Shown here: positions 11,468-18,962 of the stretch, in pieces
Position numbering within the stretch: the first letter of the stretch is position 1
How the letters are laid out: every line of letters begins with the position of its first letter
Virus record (IMG/VR): IMGVR_UViG_3300042090_002387
Coordinates: 1-22,031 of that record
DNA: 22,031 nucleotides
Source of the DNA: a virus
Strand: one strand, 5' to 3'
Program-made: the position numbers and the translations under genes
Notes under the pieces: generated by a model
The model's input: only the letters and a program-made list of their open reading frames with translations
What the model was told of the DNA's origin: nothing
The model's database searches: none

Positions 11468-12705
11468 TCATTCGGGGGGACGCACGGAATATTCCGCTGC
11501 GGGATGAGTGTGTCCAGTGTGTGGTGACGTCGCCGCCGTATTGGGGCCTGCGGAAATATGAGGGCGAACAGGGCGCAGAGCCTTTCGGCCTCGAGCCAAC
11601 CATCTCCCTTTACATCGAACACACGGTGGAAATCCTGCGCGAAATCCGGCGCATCCTGCGTACCGATGGCGTGGTCTTCTGGAATATAGGCGATAGCTAC
11701 TGCACAGGCGCGCGGACGGTCCGGACACAATCCACGAATAAAGTTTTCGATCGCGCGCGGTTCGTGGCAGCGAATTGCGTGCCACGCAACGGCCAGCCCG
11801 AAGGATTAAAGCCGAAGGATTTATGCTTGATTCCCGCGCGCGTGGCGATCGCCGCACAGGCGGATGGCTGGTGGATCCGTTCGCTGATCATCTGGGCGAA
11901 GCCCAACCCGATGCCGGAAAGTTGCCAGGACCGCCCCACCGATGCGTACGAACACATAATCATGCTCACAAAATCCGAGCGCTACTATTGGGACGCCGAT
12001 GCGGTTTGTGAACCTGTGAGCCATAACACCCATTTGCGGATTTCGCAGGATTTAGCAAATCAAATCGGAAGCGACCGCGCCCACGGCGGTGCGAAAACAA
12101 ACGGACGAATGAGAGCAGTGATCAAGGGAAGCACCCGCAAGATCGCTGAGGCTGGATCAGGAATTAAAGCGAACGATTCTTTTGAATCCGCTTGCATTCT
12201 ACCGGTAATCACTCGGAATATGCGCAACGTATGGACATTCCCCACGCAGCCGTACAAGGGCGCGCACTTCGCCACCTTCCCCGAAGAATTGCCGCGCCGG
12301 TGCATCCTGGCCGCCACATCGGAGCGCGGCTGCTGCGCGAGTTGCGCCACGCCCTACGTGCGCGTGACGGCGCCGGTGAAAACCAGTGGCAAAAGCTGGA
12401 ACGGGGATGATCTGAAATCGCAGGGGGTGAACCGCGGGGAACTGCAGGAATACGCTGGTGCGAAGTTTTATCAGAATTACGCGCCGCCCCAGACCTTGGG
12501 ATGGAAACCGGGATGCCGATGTTTTCCCGGCGAATCGATCCGCCCCGAACCCTGCCTCGTACTCGATCCCTTCGGTGGCAGCGGCACTACAGCTCGAGTG
12601 GCCGTAGAACTGAATCGCCGCGCGGTTTCGATGGATTTGGCGTACCACGACCATGCAGAAAAGCGCACGCGCAACGTCCAGCGGAGACTGACCTGTGCCG
12701 GATAA
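11464..12705 (+). CDS. Orphan DNA methyltransferase (N4-cytosine/N6-adenine, beta-type order)
   Basis: A 413-residue protein starts at GTG 11464, overlapping the previous stop. The N-terminus IIRGDARNIPLRDECVQCVV runs into the catalytic motif T22-SPPY-WGL (motif IV). Near the C-terminus, LDPFGGSGTTARVAVELNRR (about residues 367-386) is the S-adenosylmethionine-binding motif I. Motif IV before motif I is the beta-class order. SPPY is frequent in N4-cytosine enzymes but also in N6 enzymes, so the target base is open. A Cys-rich insert (RGCCASCATPYV and GCRCFPGE) is a common zinc-ribbon-like feature in phage homologues. No restriction endonuclease is nearby; protection of phage DNA or gene control is likely. 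Confidence 0.85.
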   Translation: MIIRGDARNIPLRDECVQCVVTSPPYWGLRKYEGEQGAEPFGLEPTISLYIEHTVEILREIRRILRTDGVVFWNIGDSYCTGARTVRTQSTNKVFDRARFVAANCVPRNGQPEGLKPKDLCLIPARVAIAAQADGWWIRSLIIWAKPNPMPESCQDRPTDAYEHIIMLTKSERYYWDADAVCEPVSHNTHLRISQDLANQIGSDRAHGGAKTNGRMRAVIKGSTRKIAEAGSGIKANDSFESACILPVITRNMRNVWTFPTQPYKGAHFATFPEELPRRCILAATSERGCCASCATPYVRVTAPVKTSGKSWNGDDLKSQGVNRGELQEYAGAKFYQNYAPPQTLGWKPGCRCFPGESIRPEPCLVLDPFGGSGTTARVAVELNRRAVSMDLAYHDHAEKRTRNVQRRLTCAG

Positions 12706-13486
12706 AAAAAAATCTAAGCCGCGTCGGCCAACTGCAGCCGAACTCCGGCGCGCGCTCGAGCAGCGCTACACCCGCGGTCGCAAAGCCGAAGCGCAATACC
12801 GCCGTCAGCTCGTTGGCGTCGGCAAGCAGGTCGGATCCCTCATCCGCGGGTTCGCGCCCGGCGGCGTCATCACAAATCTTGAAGGCTTGACGGCCGTGCT
12901 GAATCGCTACGCGGAAATCTTGAAGCCGTGGGCCCGGGCTATCACTTTCAACATGCACGCATCGGTTGCCCGCCGGGATCTCGTTACCTGGGAAGAACGC
13001 GGCAAGGAAATGTCGCGCGCGCTGCGCAAGGAACTTCTTTGGGCGCCAACCGGAGAAGCTATGCGCGCAGCGATGGAAGAACAGGTCACGCTCATCACGT
13101 CACTTCCGATCGAAGCGGCGCAGCGCGTCCACAAAATTGCCCGGGAGCAAATCCTGAATAGCGAGCGTTATCCGGAACTGCAAAAAGAAATCATGCGCTC
13201 CGGGCACGTCACTGAATCGCGCGCCCGGTTGATTGCGCGGACGGAGACGGCACGCACCGCTTCGCTGCTAACTGAATCGCGCGCGCGCTATGTTGGATCG
13301 ACGCATTATATTTGGCATTCGGTAGGAGATTCTGACGTCCGGCCGCGACACCGTAAATTAAACGGCCACGTTTTCGCCTGGGATGATCCGCCGGTATCCG
13401 GCGAGAGCGGTGAGCGCTCGCACCCGGGGCAGATTTACAACTGCAGGTGCTTTGCGGAACCGATTATTCCGGATGTGCTGAAATGA
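12695..13486 (+). CDS. Head morphogenesis protein, SPP1 gp7 / Mu gpF type
   Basis: A 263-residue protein starts at GTG 12695, overlapping the methyltransferase by 11 bases. It begins with a very basic stretch (MPDKKKSKPRRPTAAELRRA) and is helical to about residue 165. It then carries the family hallmark C-terminal domain: RARLIARTETARTASLLTES, then THYIWHSVGDSDVRPRHRKLNG, FAWDDPP, and the signature HPGQIYNCRCFAEPI. In SPP1 and Mu this minor head protein is packaged in the procapsid and interacts with the portal. Its usual place is directly after the portal gene; here the 3.8-kb cargo block separates them. Its stop overlaps the next ATG. Confidence 0.88.
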   Translation: MPDKKKSKPRRPTAAELRRALEQRYTRGRKAEAQYRRQLVGVGKQVGSLIRGFAPGGVITNLEGLTAVLNRYAEILKPWARAITFNMHASVARRDLVTWEERGKEMSRALRKELLWAPTGEAMRAAMEEQVTLITSLPIEAAQRVHKIAREQILNSERYPELQKEIMRSGHVTESRARLIARTETARTASLLTESRARYVGSTHYIWHSVGDSDVRPRHRKLNGHVFAWDDPPVSGESGERSHPGQIYNCRCFAEPIIPDVLK

Positions 13487-13926
13487 TCAAAGGCCCGTGC
13501 GGCACCTGCGCATTTCGCAAAGGCTGCGAAACCGCCGGCGAACCGGACAACGTTCTAAAAGCCGAAATCTGCGCCGCCGCCGGCCTGCCGTTCTTTTGTC
13601 ACCACGAAACGAACATGCACCTACTCGAAAGGCAACCTATGCGCGATGAACTGCGCGCAAATGGAATTTGCCGCGGGTGGCAAGTGGAAGTCCGGAAGCG
13701 CAATGCTGCCGGATTTTTCAAGACGCACAGGATTTATCGCAAGGCCATCGGCCGCGCCGCGATTTTGTTGTTGGATATGTTTATTGCCGCCAAGAGTAAG
13801 CGCGAAAAAAAATCGATTCTTACCAAGCTCCGCGACGCCCTTTTCATCTTGAAACGGCCGGACCTCAGGCCGGAAATTTCTCGTGCGCGCATCCAAAAAG
13901 TGAACGAATACCTATCGCCGTGGTAA
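13483..13926 (+). CDS. Cys-rich N-terminal phage protein
   Basis: A 147-residue protein starts at ATG 13483 (ATGA overlap). The N-terminus has CGTCAFRKGC (C6, C9, C15), a further Cys near residue 34, and PFFCHHE, giving a C-x2-C-x5-C ... C ... CHH set of ligands that could hold a zinc or iron-sulfur site. The same kind of N-terminal CxxCxF-x-x-x-C / F-x-CHH module occurs in small phage proteins of unknown role. The rest is basic and helical, including a hydrophobic segment (AAILLLDMFIAAKS). It is the last gene before the independent promoter at 13955. Confidence 0.6.
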   Translation: MIKGPCGTCAFRKGCETAGEPDNVLKAEICAAAGLPFFCHHETNMHLLERQPMRDELRANGICRGWQVEVRKRNAAGFFKTHRIYRKAIGRAAILLLDMFIAAKSKREKKSILTKLRDALFILKRPDLRPEISRARIQKVNEYLSPW

Positions 13927-13954
13927 GCGATGTGCCGTAATAGACACCTACCCC

Positions 13955-13983
13955 TTGACAATTCCAAATAAGCACCTTACGTT
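13955..13983 (+). promoter_or_regulatory. Sigma70 promoter of a leaderless gene
   Basis: A perfect TTGACA (13955-13960), a 17-bp spacer and TACGTT (13978-13983) form a good promoter. The predicted +1 is base 13990, the G of the GTG start codon. It is the clearest leaderless case in the window and opens a unit closed by the terminator at 14871. Confidence 0.7.
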
Positions 13984-13989
13984 CTCAAT

Positions 13990-14286
13990 GTGAACTCGCT
14001 TCTCAAGCAATACTCCGTTGACTTCACTTCCGACGGCGAATCCACGGTAGTTGAAATCGACACGAGCGTAGTCCCTGTAAGTGAGGATTTTCGCGGAAAT
14101 GCGCCAACCGCTGTATCGCAACAGGCGGTCACCGGCGAAGGAATCACCGGCAATCTCCCGAACACGACCGCAACGCTGCAAGGCACGACGGTGACGATCA
14201 CCCTGCCGGCCGCCTTGCCGCAGTACGACGCGAACCAAAATTTAATAATTTACAATGTGACGTTTTACTTGCAGTATGGGGGCTGA
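13990..14286 (+). CDS. Beta-rich hypothetical protein with leaderless start
   Basis: A 98-residue protein starts at GTG 13990 with no Shine-Dalgarno; the predicted transcript start is the same base. It is Thr/Val/Asn-rich with alternating strand patterns (QYSVDFTSDGESTVVEIDTS, ATLQGTTVTITLPAALP, NLIIYNVTFYLQYGG), like a small beta-sandwich or virion surface protein. There is no signal peptide. It lies between head genes but has its own promoter, and it is followed after 12 bases by a second gene and then a terminator. No family recognised. Confidence 0.6.
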   Translation: MNSLLKQYSVDFTSDGESTVVEIDTSVVPVSEDFRGNAPTAVSQQAVTGEGITGNLPNTTATLQGTTVTITLPAALPQYDANQNLIIYNVTFYLQYGG

Positions 14287-14298
14287 CGGAGGACCGAG

Positions 14299-14820
14299 AT
14301 GAAAAACAAGTTTCTATCCGCGCTTCGAGGTTTCACAGTTGCCGCAATAGTTGCCGCGATGTGCCTGGGCGCGATGGACGGGATCCATTCGGCAGTCGAG
14401 CACAACCTGATTGCACCGTCAAATGTGCTGGCGCAGTCGATCACATCACTTTTCCCGAATTCGAAATTCCCGCCGATGGTGTTCACGGCGACGTCGCAGA
14501 CCAAAAAGCAGACGCTTGGCGGATTCTCGACGGCCACGCTGGAAATTACGGGAACGGCCACGTCCTGCATCTTGCAGGTCGAAGTAAGCAATGACGGCGG
14601 CTCCAACTATTTTGCGACGCCCTATTTTGCCGGCGTCTACACTTCGAACGTCCCGGTTATTGTGACGGGCGCAGCCTTTCCAACGTACAACAACTCGCCC
14701 GTGCTTTACTGGATCAGCGTAGCGGGCATGACGAATCTGGAAGTCGTCTCGAGCGGCACGTTCACCGGCACGAGCTGCACCGTGCAGATCACGGCGAGCT
14801 CGAATAAATATTTGCCGTAG
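14299..14820 (+). CDS. Exported or surface hypothetical protein
   Basis: A 173-residue protein starts at ATG 14299 behind GGAGGACCGAG. A long N-terminal hydrophobic stretch (about residues 12-26, FTVAAIVAAMCLGAM), then a polar region and a VLAQSI site near residue 45, suggests a signal anchor or a long signal peptide. The mature part is beta-rich (TLGGFSTATLEITGTATSCI, QVEVSNDGGSNYFATPYFAG, SGTFTGTSCTVQI) with two Cys that could pair, and resembles small phage or host Ig-like domains. It is co-transcribed with the gene at 13990 and ends 50 bases before a strong terminator. An exported accessory function is inferred. Confidence 0.6.
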   Translation: MKNKFLSALRGFTVAAIVAAMCLGAMDGIHSAVEHNLIAPSNVLAQSITSLFPNSKFPPMVFTATSQTKKQTLGGFSTATLEITGTATSCILQVEVSNDGGSNYFATPYFAGVYTSNVPVIVTGAAFPTYNNSPVLYWISVAGMTNLEVVSSGTFTGTSCTVQITASSNKYLP

Positions 14821-14870
14821 GATTCTAGTTCGGCCTGTAATCTAGGTTCCCGCGAGGGATCAACCGGGAT

Positions 14871-14910
14871 TGGCCAGTGTGGCGAAGTTGCCGCGCTGGC
14901 CATTTTTTTT
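14871..14910 (+). terminator. Intrinsic transcription terminator
   Basis: TGGCCAG (14871-14877) pairs with CTGGCCA (14896-14902), continued inward by GTGTGGC-type pairs with wobbles to a 6-nt GAAGTT loop, giving a 13-bp stem. Eight T (14903-14910) follow. It is a strong Rho-independent terminator closing the 13955 unit and lying directly before the ribosome site of the next head gene. Confidence 0.92.
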
Positions 14911-14918
14911 GGAGCGCG

Positions 14919-16379
14919 ATGAAAGTTTTCACCACCCAGCAGCTTTCGGAAAATCGGGAAATGACCCCTGAGGGGTTCCTGATGATTTACGATTGCGTGC
15001 TGGCCCGCACCGGCGAACAGAAATATGCGCCGGAAGAAATCGGCGGGAAGATCGAGCCCAATTCCGACGGCTACGTCGTCATTGATCGCCCCGAAGAAGA
15101 AGTTTTCCGCGAGGATACGATCAACAGTTTCAGCGGAAAATCACTCACCGTCGGACACCCGCAGAATTCCGACCCATACCTCGTCAATCCCAAGAACTGG
15201 AATGAACTCACGGTGGGCATTGTCCTGAATCCGCGGCGGGGCAAAGGCGCCTTCCGTGATTTTCTTATGGGCGACGTGCTCGTCACCGAAGAGAACACGA
15301 TCGTCCTTGTCCTTTCCAACAAGATTCGTGAATTGAGCTGCGGCTACCTTTGCGATTACAAGCGCACCGGACCGGGACGCGGCTACCAGCAAAATATCGT
15401 CGGAAACCATCTTGCGCTCGTAGGCAGCGCGCGGTGCGGATCCGTCTGCAGTGTCGGCGATGAAGATAACGGAGGGAGCGAAATGGCTAAGAAGAATTTT
15501 TTCGAGATGCTGCGCTGCGCGGTCAAGTCCGGCGATAAGACCAAGATCGAAAAGGTGCTGGACGAAGCTCCCGATGAAGCCAAAGTTTTGACGGTTGACG
15601 CCGCATCGGGAGATGAGGGCCCCACCGTCCACATCCACACTCACATGGGCGTAGCCGGCACGCCAGGTCCCGGCGCCGCGACGCCTCCGTCCACCGATGA
15701 CAAAAAGTGGAACGATGCTGCCATCGAAAGCCGCTTCGGCCAAGTCGAGAAAAAGGTCGAGGACAATCACAAATCCGTGATGGATGAACTCAAGAAAATT
15801 TCGGACAAGATGACCGGCGCACACGACGAGTCCGAAGAAGAGAAAAAGAAGCGCGAGGAAAAAGAGAAAGAGTCCAAGGATGCCGCCGGCAAGGAAATTG
15901 AGGGTGAACTCAAGGAAGAAGCGCCGCCGGGGACCGGTGACAAGGCCGCGAAAGCCAACGATAGCGCGCTGCTCGAGGACAGTTACCAACAGACCGTTGC
16001 GATGGCCGAAATCATCGCCCCGGGAATTCAGATCCCGACGTTCGACTCCAAAGCCAAGCCCGGAGACTCGCTGTTGAATATTTGCAGGCTTCGGCAGCGG
16101 GCCCTCACGTTTGGTCTGCACGATCCGGCTACGGAAGGGATGATCGCAGTGGCGCGCGGTGGGCGGCATATGACCGGAGATGAAATCGCCAAACTTCCTT
16201 GCGCAGAGACGCGGGTGCTGTTCCATGCAGTCGCCGCGCAGAAGCGCATGGCCAACAGCACGTCAACCGGCGGTGCGCGAACCAGGACCGGGGACAATGG
16301 CAATGCCGCGGGCAAGGTGATCACGGTGAACGATTGGAACGAAAAAAACCGCAAGTATTGGGAGAAGAAGCAAGCGTAA
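14919..16379 (+). CDS. DUF2213 protein (putative prohead protease/scaffold)
   Basis: A 486-residue protein starts at ATG 14919 behind GGAGCGCG. Residues 1-185 match DUF2213: MTPEGFLMIYDCVLARTGEQ, YAPEEIG, VFREDTINSFSGKSLTVGHP, NWNELTVGIVLNPRRGKGAF, DVLVTEENTI, IRELSCGYLCDYKRTGPGRG and NIVGNHLALVGSARCG. In phages this domain sits where the capsid maturation protease lies and is thought to be that enzyme; a Ser/His pair is present in GNHLALVGS, but no catalytic role is shown. The rest is scaffold-like: a coiled coil (about 280-345, KEKE-rich), a loose linker, and the ending VNDWNEKNRKYWEKKQA. That ending resembles the C-terminus of the protein at 18963. Confidence 0.8.
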   Translation: MKVFTTQQLSENREMTPEGFLMIYDCVLARTGEQKYAPEEIGGKIEPNSDGYVVIDRPEEEVFREDTINSFSGKSLTVGHPQNSDPYLVNPKNWNELTVGIVLNPRRGKGAFRDFLMGDVLVTEENTIVLVLSNKIRELSCGYLCDYKRTGPGRGYQQNIVGNHLALVGSARCGSVCSVGDEDNGGSEMAKKNFFEMLRCAVKSGDKTKIEKVLDEAPDEAKVLTVDAASGDEGPTVHIHTHMGVAGTPGPGAATPPSTDDKKWNDAAIESRFGQVEKKVEDNHKSVMDELKKISDKMTGAHDESEEEKKKREEKEKESKDAAGKEIEGELKEEAPPGTGDKAAKANDSALLEDSYQQTVAMAEIIAPGIQIPTFDSKAKPGDSLLNICRLRQRALTFGLHDPATEGMIAVARGGRHMTGDEIAKLPCAETRVLFHAVAAQKRMANSTSTGGARTRTGDNGNAAGKVITVNDWNEKNRKYWEKKQA

Positions 16380-16429
16380 CGACTTTCGTTTTGCCGAATT
16401 GATTTTTTGAATTTAAGGAGCCGATCGAC

Positions 16430-17065
16430 ATGAAATCCGAAACCTTGCGACGCATTCTTTCCCTGAATTCCATCCGCGCCCGCCGGGAGCGCGGGGGTGA
16501 ATTTGTCGGTCGGATGAAAGCCAATGATGCGGCCGCGTTCCCGTATCGCATGGGCGCGGGATATTCCGGCGACGTGAACCGGACGCATCCGTTCGACGTC
16601 GAGTCCTGCCTGATCGATTCGACCGCGCCGCCGACGTTCTTTGGCCAGGGCTGCTACGCAGATGCGGCCAGCCCGAACGGCGTGCGTGTGCCGACGACCG
16701 GCGACACCGACATCAACTTTTACGGGATCACGGTTCGGCCGTTCCCGTTCCAACAGCAATCGAGCTCGAACTACGGCGCTGTAGCCCTGGGCGTGGCCGG
16801 GACGCCTCCGTCGAGCGGAATCATCGACGTGCTGAAATCCGGCTACATCATCGTGACGCTGCAAGGGTCGGCGGCCGCGTTCAAAGGCTCGGCGGTCTTC
16901 CTCTGCATCATCGCCGGAACCTCAGGCGTCGTTGGCGGATTCTCGGCGGTGGCTTTCGGCGGCGGCGCGGCAGGCACCACGGTTGCGCTGACTCACACCG
17001 GCCAGACCTATTTCAACGGCCCGGCGGATCCGAGCGGAATCGTCGAACTGGCATTCAACCTGTAA
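16430..17065 (+). CDS. Putative capsid cement / structural protein
   Basis: A 211-residue protein starts at ATG 16430, behind AAGGAG. It resembles phage structural cement (gp24-like) proteins: AAAFPYRMGAGYSGDVNRTH, an AVPTTGD-like GVRVPTTGDTDINFYGITVR, and a long Gly/Ala/Val-rich beta C-terminal half. It comes just before the major capsid gene, the usual place of a decoration or cement protein. Residues 18-33 (R-x-x-RGGEFVGRMKANDA) closely match residues 12-27 of the capsid protein (RASRGGEYVGRFRANDQ). This shared N-terminus could be a cleaved delta domain or scaffold-binding tag. Confidence 0.65.
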   Translation: MKSETLRRILSLNSIRARRERGGEFVGRMKANDAAAFPYRMGAGYSGDVNRTHPFDVESCLIDSTAPPTFFGQGCYADAASPNGVRVPTTGDTDINFYGITVRPFPFQQQSSSNYGAVALGVAGTPPSSGIIDVLKSGYIIVTLQGSAAAFKGSAVFLCIIAGTSGVVGGFSAVAFGGGAAGTTVALTHTGQTYFNGPADPSGIVELAFNL

Positions 17066-17120
17066 AAAACGGGTTGCGACTTTGGCTTTGCGATTTGAAT
17101 TTGTAAAGGGAGCGAACGCG

Positions 17121-18287
17121 ATGCGATCAATTCAGGAAATGTTCTCCGGCCACCGCGCATCACGCGGCGGTGAATATGTCGGACGGTTTCGCGCCAATGA
17201 CCAGATGATGACCTTCGATCACCAGGTCGCGACCGTCGATCAGGGCCAGCCTGTCGCCGCCGGGAAGAAACTTCCGTTCCCAGCGATGACAACTGATGGC
17301 GAGGGTCGAACGCGAACCTGCGACTCGACGGGCGCGTTCCTTGTCGGAGAACTCGAGCGCCTCGACATGAAGCTCCACGATCCATTGGCCGCAGTGACGT
17401 GGGGACGCGATATCGATCTTCGTGAGGATGCGACGATCGCGGATGAAGTAACCAGCTTCACCGTTTCCAGCTATGGCAGCGCCGGCGGTCTTGGCACTGG
17501 CAACAGCATCGGAAACGGTAAAGCGTGGATGGGCAAGAACACCGACCAAATCGGCGGAGTCGGTTTGGATATCGGAAAACTCGTCTCGCCCTTGCGCCTG
17601 TGGGGCCTCGAGCTGAAATACACGATTCCGGAACTGGAAAGCGCTGCGCGCCTTGGTCGTCCGGTTGACGTGCAGAAATTCCAGGGCATGCAGCTCAAGT
17701 ACCAGATGGACGTCGACGAGCAAGTGTATATGGGCGATACCGCGACGGGCGATACCGGCCTTATCAATCGCGCGGGAATCAGCACCACCAACGTCGTCAC
17801 GGGCGCGTCTGGATTCACGACATGGGCGAACAAGAGCCCGCTGGAAATTCTTGCGGACGTGAACACCGCTCTCGTCACAACGTGGACCAACGCGGTTTGG
17901 GCTGTGATGTCCAACCGCATCCTGATCCCGCCGGCGCAATACGGCTACATTTCTACCGAACCGGTCACGCTGGCCGGGAGCAAGTCGATCCTGCAATATT
18001 TGCTCGAAAACAATCTGCTCGCGCGCCAGGGTGGCCAGAAACTAGAGATTCTGCCGCTTAAGTGGGCCATCGGCGCCGGCGTCGGCGGCACGATTGGAAC
18101 TCTCGGCACTGTGGACCGCATGATCGTCTACCAAAAGGAATACGACCGCGTCCGCTTCCCGATCACGACTTTGCAGCGCACGCCCATTCAGTACGATAGC
18201 ATTTACCACAAAACGACCTATTTCGGGCGCATCGGCGTGATGGAATTCGTCTATCCGCAGTGCGTCTCTTATTGGGACGGCATCTAA
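17121..18287 (+). CDS. Major capsid protein, DUF2184-like (HK97 fold inferred)
   Basis: A 388-residue protein starts at ATG 17121 behind AAGGGAG; an in-frame TTG further upstream lacks a site. The body is capsid-like: AVTWGRDIDLREDATIADEV, a long flexible Gly/Ser segment (GSAGGLGTGNSIGN), LKYTIPELESAARLGRPVDV, YQMDVDEQVYMGDTATGDTG, NTALVTTWTNAVWAVMSNRI, PPAQYGY and a final RTPIQYDSIYHKTTYFG. The RLGRP, DxxVYMGD and late Y-x-x-I-Y blocks agree with the DUF2184 capsid family. It forms the icosahedral shell. The N-terminal 27 residues are shared with the preceding protein. A stem-loop follows the gene. Confidence 0.85.
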   Translation: MRSIQEMFSGHRASRGGEYVGRFRANDQMMTFDHQVATVDQGQPVAAGKKLPFPAMTTDGEGRTRTCDSTGAFLVGELERLDMKLHDPLAAVTWGRDIDLREDATIADEVTSFTVSSYGSAGGLGTGNSIGNGKAWMGKNTDQIGGVGLDIGKLVSPLRLWGLELKYTIPELESAARLGRPVDVQKFQGMQLKYQMDVDEQVYMGDTATGDTGLINRAGISTTNVVTGASGFTTWANKSPLEILADVNTALVTTWTNAVWAVMSNRILIPPAQYGYISTEPVTLAGSKSILQYLLENNLLARQGGQKLEILPLKWAIGAGVGGTIGTLGTVDRMIVYQKEYDRVRFPITTLQRTPIQYDSIYHKTTYFGRIGVMEFVYPQCVSYWDGI

Positions 18288-18310
18288 GTCCCGCGGTTGA
18301 CAGGATCGGT

Positions 18311-18333
18311 GCGATGGATTGAGAATCCATCGC
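18311..18333 (+). terminator. Perfect hairpin after the capsid gene
   Basis: GCGATGGATT (18311-18320) pairs perfectly with AATCCATCGC (18324-18333) around a GAG loop. There is no T-run, so it is more likely a partial terminator or an mRNA-stabilising element that sets capsid expression above the downstream genes than a full stop. A TTGACA at 18297 upstream has no good -10. Confidence 0.45.
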
Positions 18334-18354
18334 GAAGGAAAAACGGAGAAGCCA

Positions 18355-18954
18355 ATGACCGAAATAAACGCAACAACCGCGCACGATGAAGCAGTCGCCT
18401 ATGTGATCAGCCGCGGCTACTCTCCGCAAGCTGCCGCCGTGATCGTCAACAAACAAACTCCCGAAGCGATTTTGGCTGGGCGCGATGCGGAGGAAGCAGC
18501 CGACGAAGAAACCGTCCAAATGCAATTCGATCGGCCCGTGCTGCTGACGGTCCGTGCAGGCAAGACGATCGCCTTCAATCGCGGAATCAATTTGGTGCCG
18601 AAGCGCCTCGCAAATCACTGGTATCTCAAGGCGCACGGCGTCAAGCCGTCGGAGGCGCAGGTGCCGGTCGTAAGCGAAAAACCGAATCCGGACCGAGCTC
18701 GCGCGATTGCGTTTCTTGTCTCCCGCGGACAGACCCCGGAGAGCGCGCAAGCGACTGTGGATGCGGAGGGCACGCGCGTCGTGCTGGCGCAGGCGGAAGA
18801 AGCTGCGAAAGCGGACGCCGAAACCCTCAAAGGCGGCACGCCGGCCGCCAAGCCGGATGACAAGAAATCGGCAAAGGCCGACGCCGCAGCGAAAAAGAAT
18901 GCGGGCGGTCCCGCAGAGCCGAACGCGACGGCAGGCGAACCGAACAAGACGTAG
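18355..18954 (+). CDS. Capsid-region protein with internal repeat
   Basis: A 199-residue protein starts at ATG 18355 behind GGAGAAG. Residues about 12-49 (EAVAYVISRGYSPQAAAVIV..., ILAGRDAEEAA) are repeated, divergently, at about 116-153 (RAIAFLVSRGQTPESAQATV..., VVLAQAEEAAK). Between them is a beta-rich unit (about 54-96, VQMQFDRPVLLTVRAGKTIAF, ANHWYLKAHG) like small phage proteins found near connectors. The C-terminus is Lys/Ala/Pro-rich and disordered. The helical repeats resemble UBA-like or HeH-like three-helix bundles (inference). It probably belongs to the virion or its assembly. Confidence 0.6.
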   Translation: MTEINATTAHDEAVAYVISRGYSPQAAAVIVNKQTPEAILAGRDAEEAADEETVQMQFDRPVLLTVRAGKTIAFNRGINLVPKRLANHWYLKAHGVKPSEAQVPVVSEKPNPDRARAIAFLVSRGQTPESAQATVDAEGTRVVLAQAEEAAKADAETLKGGTPAAKPDDKKSAKADAAAKKNAGGPAEPNATAGEPNKT

Positions 18955-18962
18955 GAGATTTT

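Noticed and set aside
15141-16226. 361-codon open frame on the minus strand
   Set aside because: Lies wholly inside the DUF2213 gene. Its product is incoherent (Leu/Phe runs mirroring Lys/Glu codons) and has no ribosome site; a shadow of a charged coiled-coil gene.
16028-17996. Two long minus-strand frames (278 codons each)
   Set aside because: They mirror the codon bias of the capsid-region genes and their products have no recognisable domain or start signals.
18297-18326. TTGACA as a promoter after the capsid gene
   Set aside because: The best -10 (GAGAAT at 18 bp) lies in the hairpin loop and stem; too weak to call a promoter.
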